From an uncultured Lachnospiraceae bacterium (lineage in GTDB: Bacteria; Bacillota; Clostridia; Lachnospirales; Lachnospiraceae), in NCBI GenBank assembly GCA_934351925.1, contig CAKRJT010000003.1, positions 91,742-155,741 of the forward strand: a stretch of DNA of 64,000 bases, in the 5' to 3' direction. The notes below the pieces were generated by a model, which did not search any database, had not been told where the DNA came from, and saw nothing but the letters and a program-made list of their open reading frames with translations. This document shows, one piece after another, positions 44,984-53,647 of this stretch (within the stretch, counting starts at the first letter, position 1; each line of letters starts with the position of its first letter). Made by a program: the position numbers and the translations under genes.

Positions 44984-46696
44984 TTACTTTGCGTCCTTTG
45001 CACGAACTGCTTCCTCGAGCTCATGGAGGATAGCAGCCTCGTTCTCGTTCCACTCCAGGCACTGCTCATAACCATACTCATAAGCATCTGAAATCATCTT
45101 GGAAACGATCGACTCGAACTCTGCGTCTGTCGATGCATATACCGCATTCCAGCTTCCGTTTACGATACACTTGGTAACCTGATTCCATGTTACTTCAAGC
45201 TCATCAGATCTTACACCATCTGTGTATGTAGTAGCAGGAGCTACCTTGTACTCATGCTGGTTGAGATATTCCTGAACGGAGATTGCTCCTGTCTTATCTC
45301 TCCAATCCTGCTCAATATCACAGGAAGCCTCAGCTAAGTTGCTCTTCCAGTTCTGCCAGTTGTAAGTCTCACCGTTAGAGTCAGGATTCTGAGCATCAAG
45401 AGACCATGTGATGTTGTTAATCTGCTGACGGCCATCACCGAATGTACCTAAATCATCAGGCATTACAGTGTTGACATCTCTGATAGCGCTTGCACCAAGC
45501 TCTGTGAAGTGTGTGTTCTTCTCATCATCATAGTACCATGTAACGCCCTCAGGACCATATTCAGATACCATTCTTCCTTCAGGTGTACATAACCAGTTGA
45601 TAATCTCCATGCAAAGCTCAGGATACTCTGTCTTTGCACCGATTGTCCATAATCTGTTGCCGCCGGCTGTATCCATACCATATACGATAGGAGTTGCATC
45701 CTCAGGCTTCATTGTGAGCATCATCTTGTTCACAGCCAGGTGATCCTCTGTGTTGTATGCAAGAGAACCTGCATAGTTGAAGATTGAGAAGAATACACCG
45801 CCGTTTATTACCTTATCAATCATCTCGTTGTATGTCTGTGTCATTGAGTCAGGGTCAAGAAGACCTCTCTGATACAGAGTGTTAAAGAACTTTAACATTT
45901 CAAGATATGGTCCGTTCTCCTCGAGAGCACCGTGGAACTCACCTGTATCGCTGTCATACAGTCCAAGATGAAGCTCGTTATAGCCATACCAAGCTGTTGC
46001 CATAGCCTTGACATACATTACCATGTTGCCGTCCCAGTCAGGCCATAAGGACACACCGTAGGTCTTGTTGCCCTTATCATCAGCAGGACAGAGTGCCTGC
46101 ATATCTGCAAGTAAGTCTGCGAGGTCATCGAGTGTCTTAACCTCAGGATAGCCTAACTCCTTGTATAAATCCCATCTTAAATCCCATGTATAGAAGAAAT
46201 CCTCATGATCCTCACTGCTTGTTGCTATTCCGTGACCGATACCATGTACAAGTCCGTCTGAGTTAATCTGCTTATTCTTATCAAGAGCGGCCTGCATGTG
46301 CGCTACTATGTACGGACCATACTCTGTTAAAATATCATCCTCGTTCCAGTCAAGAAGCGCTCCAGCCTCAACTGCTGACTTGTACTCCTTACCTGCACTT
46401 CCGAATACAACAATGTCTCCTAAGTTGCCGGACTCCATTCTTGTATCGAAGGTTCCGTCTGATTCAGGAATGATATTGAGCTTAACATTGAAGCGGTCTA
46501 ACATCTCCTTGGCAAACCAGCCAACCTGCTCTCCGTTATAGTTAGCCAGCTGGCTGAACACCGTAAGCGTTATAGGATCGCCGCTTGTTTTTCCTCCATC
46601 AGCAGCATTGCTCTTGGAGCATGCGCTCATTGAGAGCACCATCGCTGCCGAAAGTGTGACGGCAGTGATTTTCTTAAATAATTTTGATTTTCTCAC
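44984..46696 (-). CDS. Extracellular oligosaccharide-binding lipoprotein of ABC transporter
   Basis: The 570 residues open with a lipoprotein signal ending SMSACSKSN. The long type of extracellular binding protein (YtcQ/LipO-like) follows, with WNEDDILTEYGPY, EYPELCMEIINWLCTPEGRMVSEYGPEG. It should capture oligosaccharides for the LplB/LplC pair encoded just upstream. The start is GTG, 7 bases after AAGGAGG. A strong hairpin follows the stop. Confidence 0.9.
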   Translation of the reverse strand: MRKSKLFKKITAVTLSAAMVLSMSACSKSNAADGGKTSGDPITLTVFSQLANYNGEQVGWFAKEMLDRFNVKLNIIPESDGTFDTRMESGNLGDIVVFGSAGKEYKSAVEAGALLDWNEDDILTEYGPYIVAHMQAALDKNKQINSDGLVHGIGHGIATSSEDHEDFFYTWDLRWDLYKELGYPEVKTLDDLADLLADMQALCPADDKGNKTYGVSLWPDWDGNMVMYVKAMATAWYGYNELHLGLYDSDTGEFHGALEENGPYLEMLKFFNTLYQRGLLDPDSMTQTYNEMIDKVINGGVFFSIFNYAGSLAYNTEDHLAVNKMMLTMKPEDATPIVYGMDTAGGNRLWTIGAKTEYPELCMEIINWLCTPEGRMVSEYGPEGVTWYYDDEKNTHFTELGASAIRDVNTVMPDDLGTFGDGRQQINNITWSLDAQNPDSNGETYNWQNWKSNLAEASCDIEQDWRDKTGAISVQEYLNQHEYKVAPATTYTDGVRSDELEVTWNQVTKCIVNGSWNAVYASTDAEFESIVSKMISDAYEYGYEQCLEWNENEAAILHELEEAVRAKDAK

Positions 46697-46757
46697 TTTT
46701 TTGTCCTCCTTTTAATATATTTATTGTACTAAAAATTGAGTCTCAAATCAATACAAT

Positions 46758-47720
46758 TTACCCCTTAACGGCACCTAACATAATACCCTTCTCAAAGTAC
46801 TTCTGAAGGAATGGATATACAAGAAGAATAGGAATTATCGTAACCATTGATACCGTGTACTTGATTACCTTCATGTTCATCTGCTGCTGCATCGCCGCGC
46901 TCGCCGCCGTCGTGTTGTTCATAATGCTGTCAAGGTTGCTTGACGAGTTGAGGTACACATACAGTCTGTGCTGTAAGGTGTAGAGCTTCGGGCTGTTCTG
47001 CATGTAGATAAGTGAGTCGGTAAATGAGTTCCAGTGTCCTACCGCACCGAATATCGTAATCGTCGCGAGGATTGGTTTACACAGCGGGAAAATAATCTTT
47101 CTGAACACTGTCATAAATCCCGCGCCGTCCATGTATGCGCTCTCCTCCAGCTCCGCCGGTATCGACTCTATGTAGGTCTTTACAAGTATGATATTGTACG
47201 GTGCCACAATTCCCGGAAGAATGTAGACAAGGTAGTTATCGGTAAGACCTAACATGAGGAAGTTCAAATATATAGGAATGATACCCGCGTTAAAGTACAT
47301 CGTCACAACGAGAAATCTGTACCAGAACTTTCTGTGCCACATCTCCTTCTTGGTTACGAGATATCCGGCAAGAGCAGACGCGAGAACCATGAGGAAGGTT
47401 CCTATAAGTGTTCTTGAAACAGATACAAGGAACGCATTTCCGAGGTCGTTAACCTGAAGCATCGCAACATAGTTATGGAAATTAATTCCCACCGGGTAAA
47501 AATTAATCTTGCCCGCACGAACCAGATCATTTGATGATATGGTATTGATGAACAAATAATAAAATGGGAAGAAGCATGACAGTGTAAACAATGCAAAAAA
47601 TGTGTAGTTAATAATGTTGAATACAATGTCTGAAGGTTTTAACTTGTACTGCTTCTTGTGCTTTCTGTAATAAGCTCTCTCTGCCTTGGCATCGAGTTTT
47701 TCCTGTGCTGTCTTTGCCAT
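46758..47720 (-). CDS. ABC transporter permease, LplC/YtcP type
   Basis: The 320 residues have six membrane segments and the EAA-like loop AELEESAYMDGAGFMTVFRKIIFPLCKPI. The first 30 residues are basic and Glu-rich, unusually long for the family. It pairs with the LplB-like permease 11 bp upstream. No ATPase is encoded here; such systems share a common MsmX-type ATPase. Confidence 0.9.
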   Translation of the reverse strand: MAKTAQEKLDAKAERAYYRKHKKQYKLKPSDIVFNIINYTFFALFTLSCFFPFYYLFINTISSNDLVRAGKINFYPVGINFHNYVAMLQVNDLGNAFLVSVSRTLIGTFLMVLASALAGYLVTKKEMWHRKFWYRFLVVTMYFNAGIIPIYLNFLMLGLTDNYLVYILPGIVAPYNIILVKTYIESIPAELEESAYMDGAGFMTVFRKIIFPLCKPILATITIFGAVGHWNSFTDSLIYMQNSPKLYTLQHRLYVYLNSSSNLDSIMNNTTAASAAMQQQMNMKVIKYTVSMVTIIPILLVYPFLQKYFEKGIMLGAVKG

Positions 47721-47731
47721 ATTCCCACCTC

Positions 47732-49183
47732 CTATACGATACTTTCGCCGCGGATTGCTTTTGATATTCCGTTAGCTGCAAAGAGCAAGATTACACTCAC
47801 GATTGTCTTTACCATACCTACAACCGTGGACAGAGGAATGAGTCCTCCGCTGATACCCAGCTTATATACATAGAGGTCCAACACCTCGATAGTGTTCGTA
47901 TTGTTGGCTGTCTCGAACACGAGGTACTGATCCATACCGTTGCTTAGGATACCTGCAACTGACATGAGAAGAAGTACGCAGTATGTAGGAAGAAGTCCCG
48001 GAAGTGTTATGTACCACATCTTCTGGAAACGTCCCGCACCATCAACCGTAGCCGCCTCATAGAGCTGTACATCTATTCCGGATATAGCCGCTATGTAAAT
48101 GATTGCGCTCCAACCTGTGCCCTTCCACATGCCCCAGGCGAGCATCTTAAACCAGGTTCCCGAATCTCCCATAAGATAATTGGTTGCGTGGTTCGTTCCC
48201 GTTATCATCGTGAGTAATCCGTTTAAGAAACCATCTGTTGAGAATATTGCATAAGCAATGGCATAAACCAGAACCCAGCTTATGAAGTTAGGAATTGTTG
48301 TAAAGGTCTGTACAATCTTTCTGAACCATGTACACTTAATCTCGGAAATAAATATTGCAAATGCCATCGGAACCCAGCTTGTAGCAATTCCGAGACCACT
48401 CATAACGAGTGTGTTCTTTAAAACTCTCACGATATCTCTTCTCGTCGCCGCATTGTTGAAAAGATACTTAAACCACTTCATTCCCACAAAATTATCGGAA
48501 GAAAGTGTTCCGCCTGCCGAATAGTCGAAGAATGCATATCTCCAGCCAAACAGCGGCAGATAACAAAATATAAATGCGAGCATTGCAAACGGAAGGAACA
48601 TAAGGAACAATCTGTACTTTGTCTGCATCTCCATCTTGTCCGTCACGGCTGCCTTTGGCAGTACCACAAGGTTTATAATGGATACCGCAAGCTGTATGAG
48701 TGCATCCACGAGGAATAATATAAATCCCGCTGCGAATGTCGGTCCAACCTTCTCGGGTCTGCTGCAAGCCATCACCTCATTGTAGCCGAGCATAAGGACT
48801 ATAAGTCCGGCGCCCTCCACGCACGCACCGCCAAGTGAAATCTTATTGCTCAGGTTCTTCATTTTAAGGTTTCCAAGAGATACACAGGAGCCTGCCGCAC
48901 ACACCACGATGCCTATACATATGAGCATACTTCCCACAAAAATAAATGTATAAGCTGACTGTGATACCCAGCCCTGACGAATTGCCCGTCCCGCTCCGCT
49001 GACAAGACTGCTGTATGACACGCCGGCGGTAAACACCGAAAGATTCTTGCTTATCAGTGATGAAAAGCGTCCCGGATTGATTGCGGGAAGAAACATCATA
49101 AATACTGACAGAAGTGAAACCAGACGTGACACATAGTAGAACTTATTAGCTGTTTTCTCTCTTTTGCTAATTATCTCGTTCAT
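47732..49183 (-). CDS. ABC transporter permease, LplB type, with extended N-terminus
   Basis: The 483 residues contain a normal LplB permease at about 195-483: LPLFGWRYAFFDYSAGG, EAA-like EAATVDGAGRFQKMWYITLPGLLP. The first 190 residues carry about four more hydrophobic segments that ordinary LplB proteins (about 300 residues) lack. The extension is in frame and starts with a good site (AAGGAGG), so it looks genuine. Its role is unknown. Confidence 0.9.
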   Translation of the reverse strand: MNEIISKREKTANKFYYVSRLVSLLSVFMMFLPAINPGRFSSLISKNLSVFTAGVSYSSLVSGAGRAIRQGWVSQSAYTFIFVGSMLICIGIVVCAAGSCVSLGNLKMKNLSNKISLGGACVEGAGLIVLMLGYNEVMACSRPEKVGPTFAAGFILFLVDALIQLAVSIINLVVLPKAAVTDKMEMQTKYRLFLMFLPFAMLAFIFCYLPLFGWRYAFFDYSAGGTLSSDNFVGMKWFKYLFNNAATRRDIVRVLKNTLVMSGLGIATSWVPMAFAIFISEIKCTWFRKIVQTFTTIPNFISWVLVYAIAYAIFSTDGFLNGLLTMITGTNHATNYLMGDSGTWFKMLAWGMWKGTGWSAIIYIAAISGIDVQLYEAATVDGAGRFQKMWYITLPGLLPTYCVLLLMSVAGILSNGMDQYLVFETANNTNTIEVLDLYVYKLGISGGLIPLSTVVGMVKTIVSVILLFAANGISKAIRGESIV

Positions 49184-49314
49184 CTTGATACCTCCTTGCT
49201 TTATGATTACATTATATATTTTTCATCATTTTTTTAATACCGTCATTATAAGTTCAAAATTACATTCACTTTTTGCAGTACTTATTTTTACATATCCAAC
49301 TACATTCCGGGCGT

Positions 49315-49359
49315 TAAAAAAACTGCCGCCGGACAGTTTCCCGTCACGACGGCAGTTTT
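49315..49359 (-). terminator. Terminator after the anchored repeat protein
   Basis: AAAACTGCCG and CGGCAGTTTT form the stem, and seven T follow on the minus strand. It separates the repeat-protein gene from the permease genes. Confidence 0.8.
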
Positions 49360-49403
49360 CATTTTTTACTTGATTTTACTGCGAAAATAAGCAGAATTTT
49401 TAT

Positions 49404-51227
49404 TTACTTTTTCTTCTTAACAGCTACAACAACGATTGCTGCCACAACTACCACTGCTGCAACGATTGCGATGATAACACCCACGGATACACCACCCTGT
49501 GATGCCGCATCTGCACCTGCTGTGGTTGTCGCCTGGCTGGCTGCCTGCGTTGTAGAAGCTGCTGTTGTCTCGACAGGAGTCGTGTCACCGCTTGGCACTG
49601 CATCAGGGTTATCGTATGCCAAACCGGATACAGTGAAGGTAATCTCAATGTCCATGCCTGCGGATAATGTGTATGCGAACTCATTATCTGCCTTGAAAGC
49701 GTCATTGTATGTATTGATGAGAAGAGTCTTGATGTAATCCTTGGTATCAGGGTCCTGATAGGATTCCTCAAACTCGTATACCTTCTTGCCGCCCATTCTT
49801 ACAGTAATGTCAGAAATCTCCACACCCTTGTCAAGAGGAATATCCGTTGAAAGGAATAAGAGGTTAAGCGTCTCGGCATCATCTGCGAAATCAACACCTG
49901 TAAGAGAAACTGTGTATGTACCGTTGCCCTTGATTACGGCATCTGTGATTGTTCCGGTTCTTACGACCTCATCGTTGCCGTTCCAGCCTGTAATCTGGTT
50001 CCACTCAGGAGTTCCTAGGCCATAGCTGTCATTCCATGCGTTACGGAAGGAGTAAGCTGCTGTCTGAACACCGAAGTATGCGTTGAACTCGCCGTTTGGA
50101 TCAAACTCACCGTTTCCAGTTGCTGCCTCGCCTGCCTCAGCGTTCTTGCCGTAATCTGATACAGTGAAGGTAACTTCTACTGACTGGACGCCTGCGAGCT
50201 GATCTGCTGTCCAGAGGCATGCTGTTGCGTCCATAAGGCTGCCGTCTGCAACACGCTGGTCAAGATGGCTGTCGTCGCCTGCCGTTGCAGTATCATCAGG
50301 CTTGTTCCACTCATTGTAGAGGTTGACTCTTGTATCTACACCGGCACCGTCTGCTGAACAGGTGTAGCTTGCGCCCTGGAGAGTAATCTCCTCGCCGTTA
50401 ATCTTGATGCTGTCTACCGTGAGAACACACGCTGTACCGAGAAGTGCCTCGCCGTTAGGAACCTCAAGTGCATTGAACTGTGCAAGGTCCTGTGCCTCTG
50501 CTGCGTTCATTGATACTGTGTATGTACCGTCTCCGGTGATTGTCGCGTCAACATACTCAGCCTCGTAATCACCCCAGCTCTCATTGTTAATCTTGAGGTG
50601 AGCTACAGCCTCTGTTGCCGCATCGGAATTATCTGCTGTCTCAGCAGGACCGCCTGCTGTTCCGAAGCCTGATACAGTGAAGTTGACAACGATTGATGTA
50701 ATGCCTGTGAGCTGCTCTGCTGTCCACAGACATGCTGTGGCATCTGCCACATTTCCCTCTGCCACACGGCAGTCGGCATGCTTGTCATCGCCTGCTGTTG
50801 CAGTTGCATCAGGTGTATTCCACTCGTTGTAAAGGTTAACTCTTGTTGTAACGCCTAAGCCATCTGCCGAGCATGTGTAGCTTGAACCCTGAAGTTCAAT
50901 CTTCTCACCATTAAGCTCGATAGAATCAACCGTGAGAACCGCACCTGTTCCGAGAACCTCCTCACCGTTGACAACCTCAAGAGCATTGAACTGTGCAAGG
51001 TTCTGTGCCTCTGCCGCCGTCATCGATACCGTGTAGGAGCCGTCTCCCGTAATCTCTGCATTAACCCACTCAGCGTCGAACGGCTGCCAGTCTGAATTGT
51101 TAATGTTCAAATACGCTGTTCCGTCAGAAAGTGAAGATGCATCCTGTGCAGCAAGCACCGGAACCGCATTTGAAAGTACAAGTGTTCCGGCAAGAATACT
51201 TGCCAATACTTTTTTGAACTTTCTCAT
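49404..51227 (-). CDS. Surface-anchored protein with three beta-sandwich-like modules, possible glycan-binding
   Basis: The 607 residues comprise a signal peptide (1-26, ending VPVLAA), module 1 (about 35-185), a near copy, module 2 (about 205-360), a more divergent module 3 (about 375-540), then a Thr/Ala-rich linker, membrane helix and KKKK tail. Modules 1 and 2 share ITGDGSYTVSMTAAEAQ, NALEVVNGEEVLGT and YTCSADG. Similar segments occur in the GH5 at 41482-44280. I do not recognise the family for certain. The layout and the linked genes suggest it holds glucan at the cell surface. AAGGAGG precedes ATG 51227. Confidence 0.75.
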   Translation of the reverse strand: MRKFKKVLASILAGTLVLSNAVPVLAAQDASSLSDGTAYLNINNSDWQPFDAEWVNAEITGDGSYTVSMTAAEAQNLAQFNALEVVNGEEVLGTGAVLTVDSIELNGEKIELQGSSYTCSADGLGVTTRVNLYNEWNTPDATATAGDDKHADCRVAEGNVADATACLWTAEQLTGITSIVVNFTVSGFGTAGGPAETADNSDAATEAVAHLKINNESWGDYEAEYVDATITGDGTYTVSMNAAEAQDLAQFNALEVPNGEALLGTACVLTVDSIKINGEEITLQGASYTCSADGAGVDTRVNLYNEWNKPDDTATAGDDSHLDQRVADGSLMDATACLWTADQLAGVQSVEVTFTVSDYGKNAEAGEAATGNGEFDPNGEFNAYFGVQTAAYSFRNAWNDSYGLGTPEWNQITGWNGNDEVVRTGTITDAVIKGNGTYTVSLTGVDFADDAETLNLLFLSTDIPLDKGVEISDITVRMGGKKVYEFEESYQDPDTKDYIKTLLINTYNDAFKADNEFAYTLSAGMDIEITFTVSGLAYDNPDAVPSGDTTPVETTAASTTQAASQATTTAGADAASQGGVSVGVIIAIVAAVVVVAAIVVVAVKKKK

Positions 51228-51361
51228 AGATAAAAACCTCCTTAATTTTTCTGCCAAGGGGTATACGAAACCCACCCTCAGCGTTTGATACAATTCTATG
51301 CCATGGGTGGGAATAAAAAAACATTGTCTTTTTTACATATTTTACACTCTAATTTTTACTT

Positions 51362-53293
51362 TTACTGCAGTTTTTTTATCTGCTCCTTTGCCGGTTCATG
51401 AGAATAGCGCGGCAGAACCACCGTCACCTTTGTTCCCTCTCCCTGCGTACTCTGTATATCTATGCCATATTTATCGCCGTAGCACAGCTTAATCCGCTGG
51501 TCTATGTTCGCCATTCCTATGCTGGAATGTTTCGATATGCTGTCCTGCGTCATGCTCTTTTTCACGCTGTCGAGCTGCTCGGCCGTCATCCCGTTGCCAT
51601 TGTCGGTCACGTCTATTATCATACATCTTATTCTTTCATTCTTATACCCCTGCATACTGCAAGCACTGCTTGCAGTACTGCTATCAATAAGTTGTTTGAA
51701 AGCTTCACTTTCAAACTTATCACTGCTGTCATTACCCATACTGCCACGAGGCGCACAGGTTTTCTCATAAATATGTATCTGTATATACCCTGTTCCGTCA
51801 ACGCCCTCAAGTCCGTGGACAACCGCATTCTCGACTATCGGCTGCAGAAGCAGGGGCAGAAGCATATACTTTTCGGTGTCGATGCCGTCGTCCACCGTCA
51901 GACTGTAATTAACCCTGTCGTCAAATCTTATCTTCTGGATTTTTATGTAGGTCTCAATGTGCTCCAGCTCGTTTGCAAGTGTCGTGTAGGTCGTTCCGAT
52001 ATTCACGAGCACATACCTCAACATCTTTCCGAGGAGTTTGATTCCCGTGGCGACCTCCCTGTCACCCGCCGTGAACGCCTTCATTCTGAGAGTTTCAAGA
52101 GTATTGTAGAGAAAATGAGGGTTAATCTGGCTTGCAAGCATCTTAAACTCCATCTCCTGCTGCTCGTTCTGAAGCTGTTTCTCATTTAACATCGCCTCGT
52201 ACATCGCCACCTTCTGCTGCTCTATCGTGTCAACCATCACGAGCAGGTCGCCGTATGCCTGCTGCAATTCATAGCTTCCCGAGAAGTTTTTTATTATGTC
52301 GTAGTTCTCATTGCTAGCCTTGTGCATTTCGTCGCGCAGCACATTTACCTGGCTCACAAACGAATGTGAAAATTTTGTCATAAACACAGCCGGCACAAAC
52401 AGCGCCACAAGCACCGTCGAGACTGCCACAAGAAGCGTCTTGACTATGCTCCACAGCGCGTTTTTATCAATCGTGGTTATATATAGAAAGCTTCCCGACT
52501 GCTTGAGGCTCAGCGAGCTTATCTCCACAAGGCTGTTGACCCCCTCGAACTGCTCCATGAATTTGTCCGAATAATATTCCCCGGCATAGTCTGCCTCAAA
52601 CGGCAGCGTTGTTCCGTAATAGTCTCGTCTCGAGCTGTAGAAGGTCTCCTTATCGTCAAACGACACAAAGGTTATGTAATCGCTGTCCCCCAGACGCCCC
52701 TCTAGATAATTCTCACTTATCTTGATGACCATCACCGCCTCACAACTGCTGCCGAGCACCGTTATCTTTCTCACAAGCGCATAGCTGTACTCCACATTCT
52801 TGTAGGCGTTCGGCTCGACAATGAGCTGGTAGAACGGGCTGTACTGTCCTATCGCTGTCTGATACCAGTCCTTCTGCTTTATCTCGTCCGTCACCGGTCT
52901 GAAATACTTGAAGCTCGAAGCATACGGCGTGGTCGTGTATATCGTTATGCTGCCAATCTGGCTGTAATTCTCCACGAAGTTATCAATGAGCGTATATCCT
53001 CTCGCGGCATCGTGGAACTCCCTCTCACTGCCGTACTCACCGCCGAGCATCTCTATCGTCCTGCTGTCGTAGGCGATGCTGTCGGAAATATTGTAAATCT
53101 GGTCGCTTATCTCCTTCATAATCTTCTTCGAGGAATTGTTGCTCCCGTGAATCAAATCCCTGTGGTGCGTCAGAAGCATGCTGTAGGTGTTTATGACGAG
53201 AAAAACACCCAGCGCGAGCACCGGAATAACCACCGCACACAAATATACTATATTAAACTGCTTTCCAATCTTCATTCTGCTAAAGCCGCTCAT
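51362..53293 (-). CDS. YesM-type sensor histidine kinase with a repeat-derived in-frame insertion
   Basis: The 643 residues comprise membrane helix 1 (about 14-36), an extracellular sensor domain, helix 2 (about 280-310), His_kinase with phospho-His in SQINPHFLYNTLETLRMKA (about 390), and HATPase_c with N-box LLLQPIVENAVVHGLEG and DVTDNGNGM. Residues about 525-549 (SDKFESEAFKQLIDSS, TASSACSMQGYK) lie between two strands of the ATPase domain and coincide with the palindromic repeat. Relatives should lack them. The partner is the AraC-type regulator at 39763-41313. GGGGGG precedes the ATG. Confidence 0.9.
   Translation of the reverse strand: MSGFSRMKIGKQFNIVYLCAVVIPVLALGVFLVINTYSMLLTHHRDLIHGSNNSSKKIMKEISDQIYNISDSIAYDSRTIEMLGGEYGSEREFHDAARGYTLIDNFVENYSQIGSITIYTTTPYASSFKYFRPVTDEIKQKDWYQTAIGQYSPFYQLIVEPNAYKNVEYSYALVRKITVLGSSCEAVMVIKISENYLEGRLGDSDYITFVSFDDKETFYSSRRDYYGTTLPFEADYAGEYYSDKFMEQFEGVNSLVEISSLSLKQSGSFLYITTIDKNALWSIVKTLLVAVSTVLVALFVPAVFMTKFSHSFVSQVNVLRDEMHKASNENYDIIKNFSGSYELQQAYGDLLVMVDTIEQQKVAMYEAMLNEKQLQNEQQEMEFKMLASQINPHFLYNTLETLRMKAFTAGDREVATGIKLLGKMLRYVLVNIGTTYTTLANELEHIETYIKIQKIRFDDRVNYSLTVDDGIDTEKYMLLPLLLQPIVENAVVHGLEGVDGTGYIQIHIYEKTCAPRGSMGNDSSDKFESEAFKQLIDSSTASSACSMQGYKNERIRCMIIDVTDNGNGMTAEQLDSVKKSMTQDSISKHSSIGMANIDQRIKLCYGDKYGIDIQSTQGEGTKVTVVLPRYSHEPAKEQIKKLQ
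51646..51721 (-). repeat. Palindromic dispersed repeat, copy C, inside the kinase gene
   Basis: Nearly identical in layout to copy B: CTGCAAGCA-c-TGCTTGCAG, then linker aataagttg, then TTTGAAAGC-ttca-CTTTCAAA. It is open in the kinase frame and inserts about 25 residues. Confidence 0.85.
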
Positions 53294-53336
53294 GCCATGC
53301 CCCCCGCAATCCCATATTTCCTGATAATCTCAGATA

Positions 53337-53365
53337 AATATATCACACCCGCCACCACGGCACAA
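53337..53365 (-). promoter_or_regulatory. Promoter of the sensor kinase gene
   Basis: TTGTGC (53365-53360), 17-bp spacer, TATATT (53342-53337) on the minus strand, about 45 bp before the ATG. In the rest of the 354-bp gap I see the 141-bp inverted repeat and a lone TATAAT at 53427-53432 on the plus strand without a clear -35. Confidence 0.4.
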
Positions 53366-53478
53366 CCTGCAAAAATCAAGGCAAAAATATATAAAAAATA
53401 TGGTATCCATTTTTAACCTGTTTCTATATAATATCAGCTAAAGGGCTACATAGCCTTTTAATATCATGCCAATAAACA

Positions 53479-53619
53479 GTTGTGTAATTTACCTGTAACG
53501 CCAAAAGACCCTCGGAAAAGTGCCGGTGCTTGACGGCTGTGTTTTAGCCGTCTACGCATCCGCTGCATCTTTCCGGGAGCGGGTGCGTGTCTTGGGGCGT
53601 TACAGGTAAATTACACAAC
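53479..53619. repeat. 141-bp hairpin-forming element with 24-bp perfect terminal inverted repeats
   Basis: The arms at 53479-53502 and 53596-53619 are perfect inverses (GTTGTGTAATTTACC...). The stem continues inward with small loops (AAGAC/GTCTT and CTC..GGAAA/TTTCC..GAG) to a terminal hairpin GACGGCT/AGCCGTC. It ends 15 bp before the AGGAGG of the alpha-xylosidase gene. No target duplication or reading frame is evident. It could be a MITE-like element or a structured leader. Confidence 0.8.
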
Positions 53620-53647
53620 GTCAAGGCAACTCAACAGGAGGTATAAA

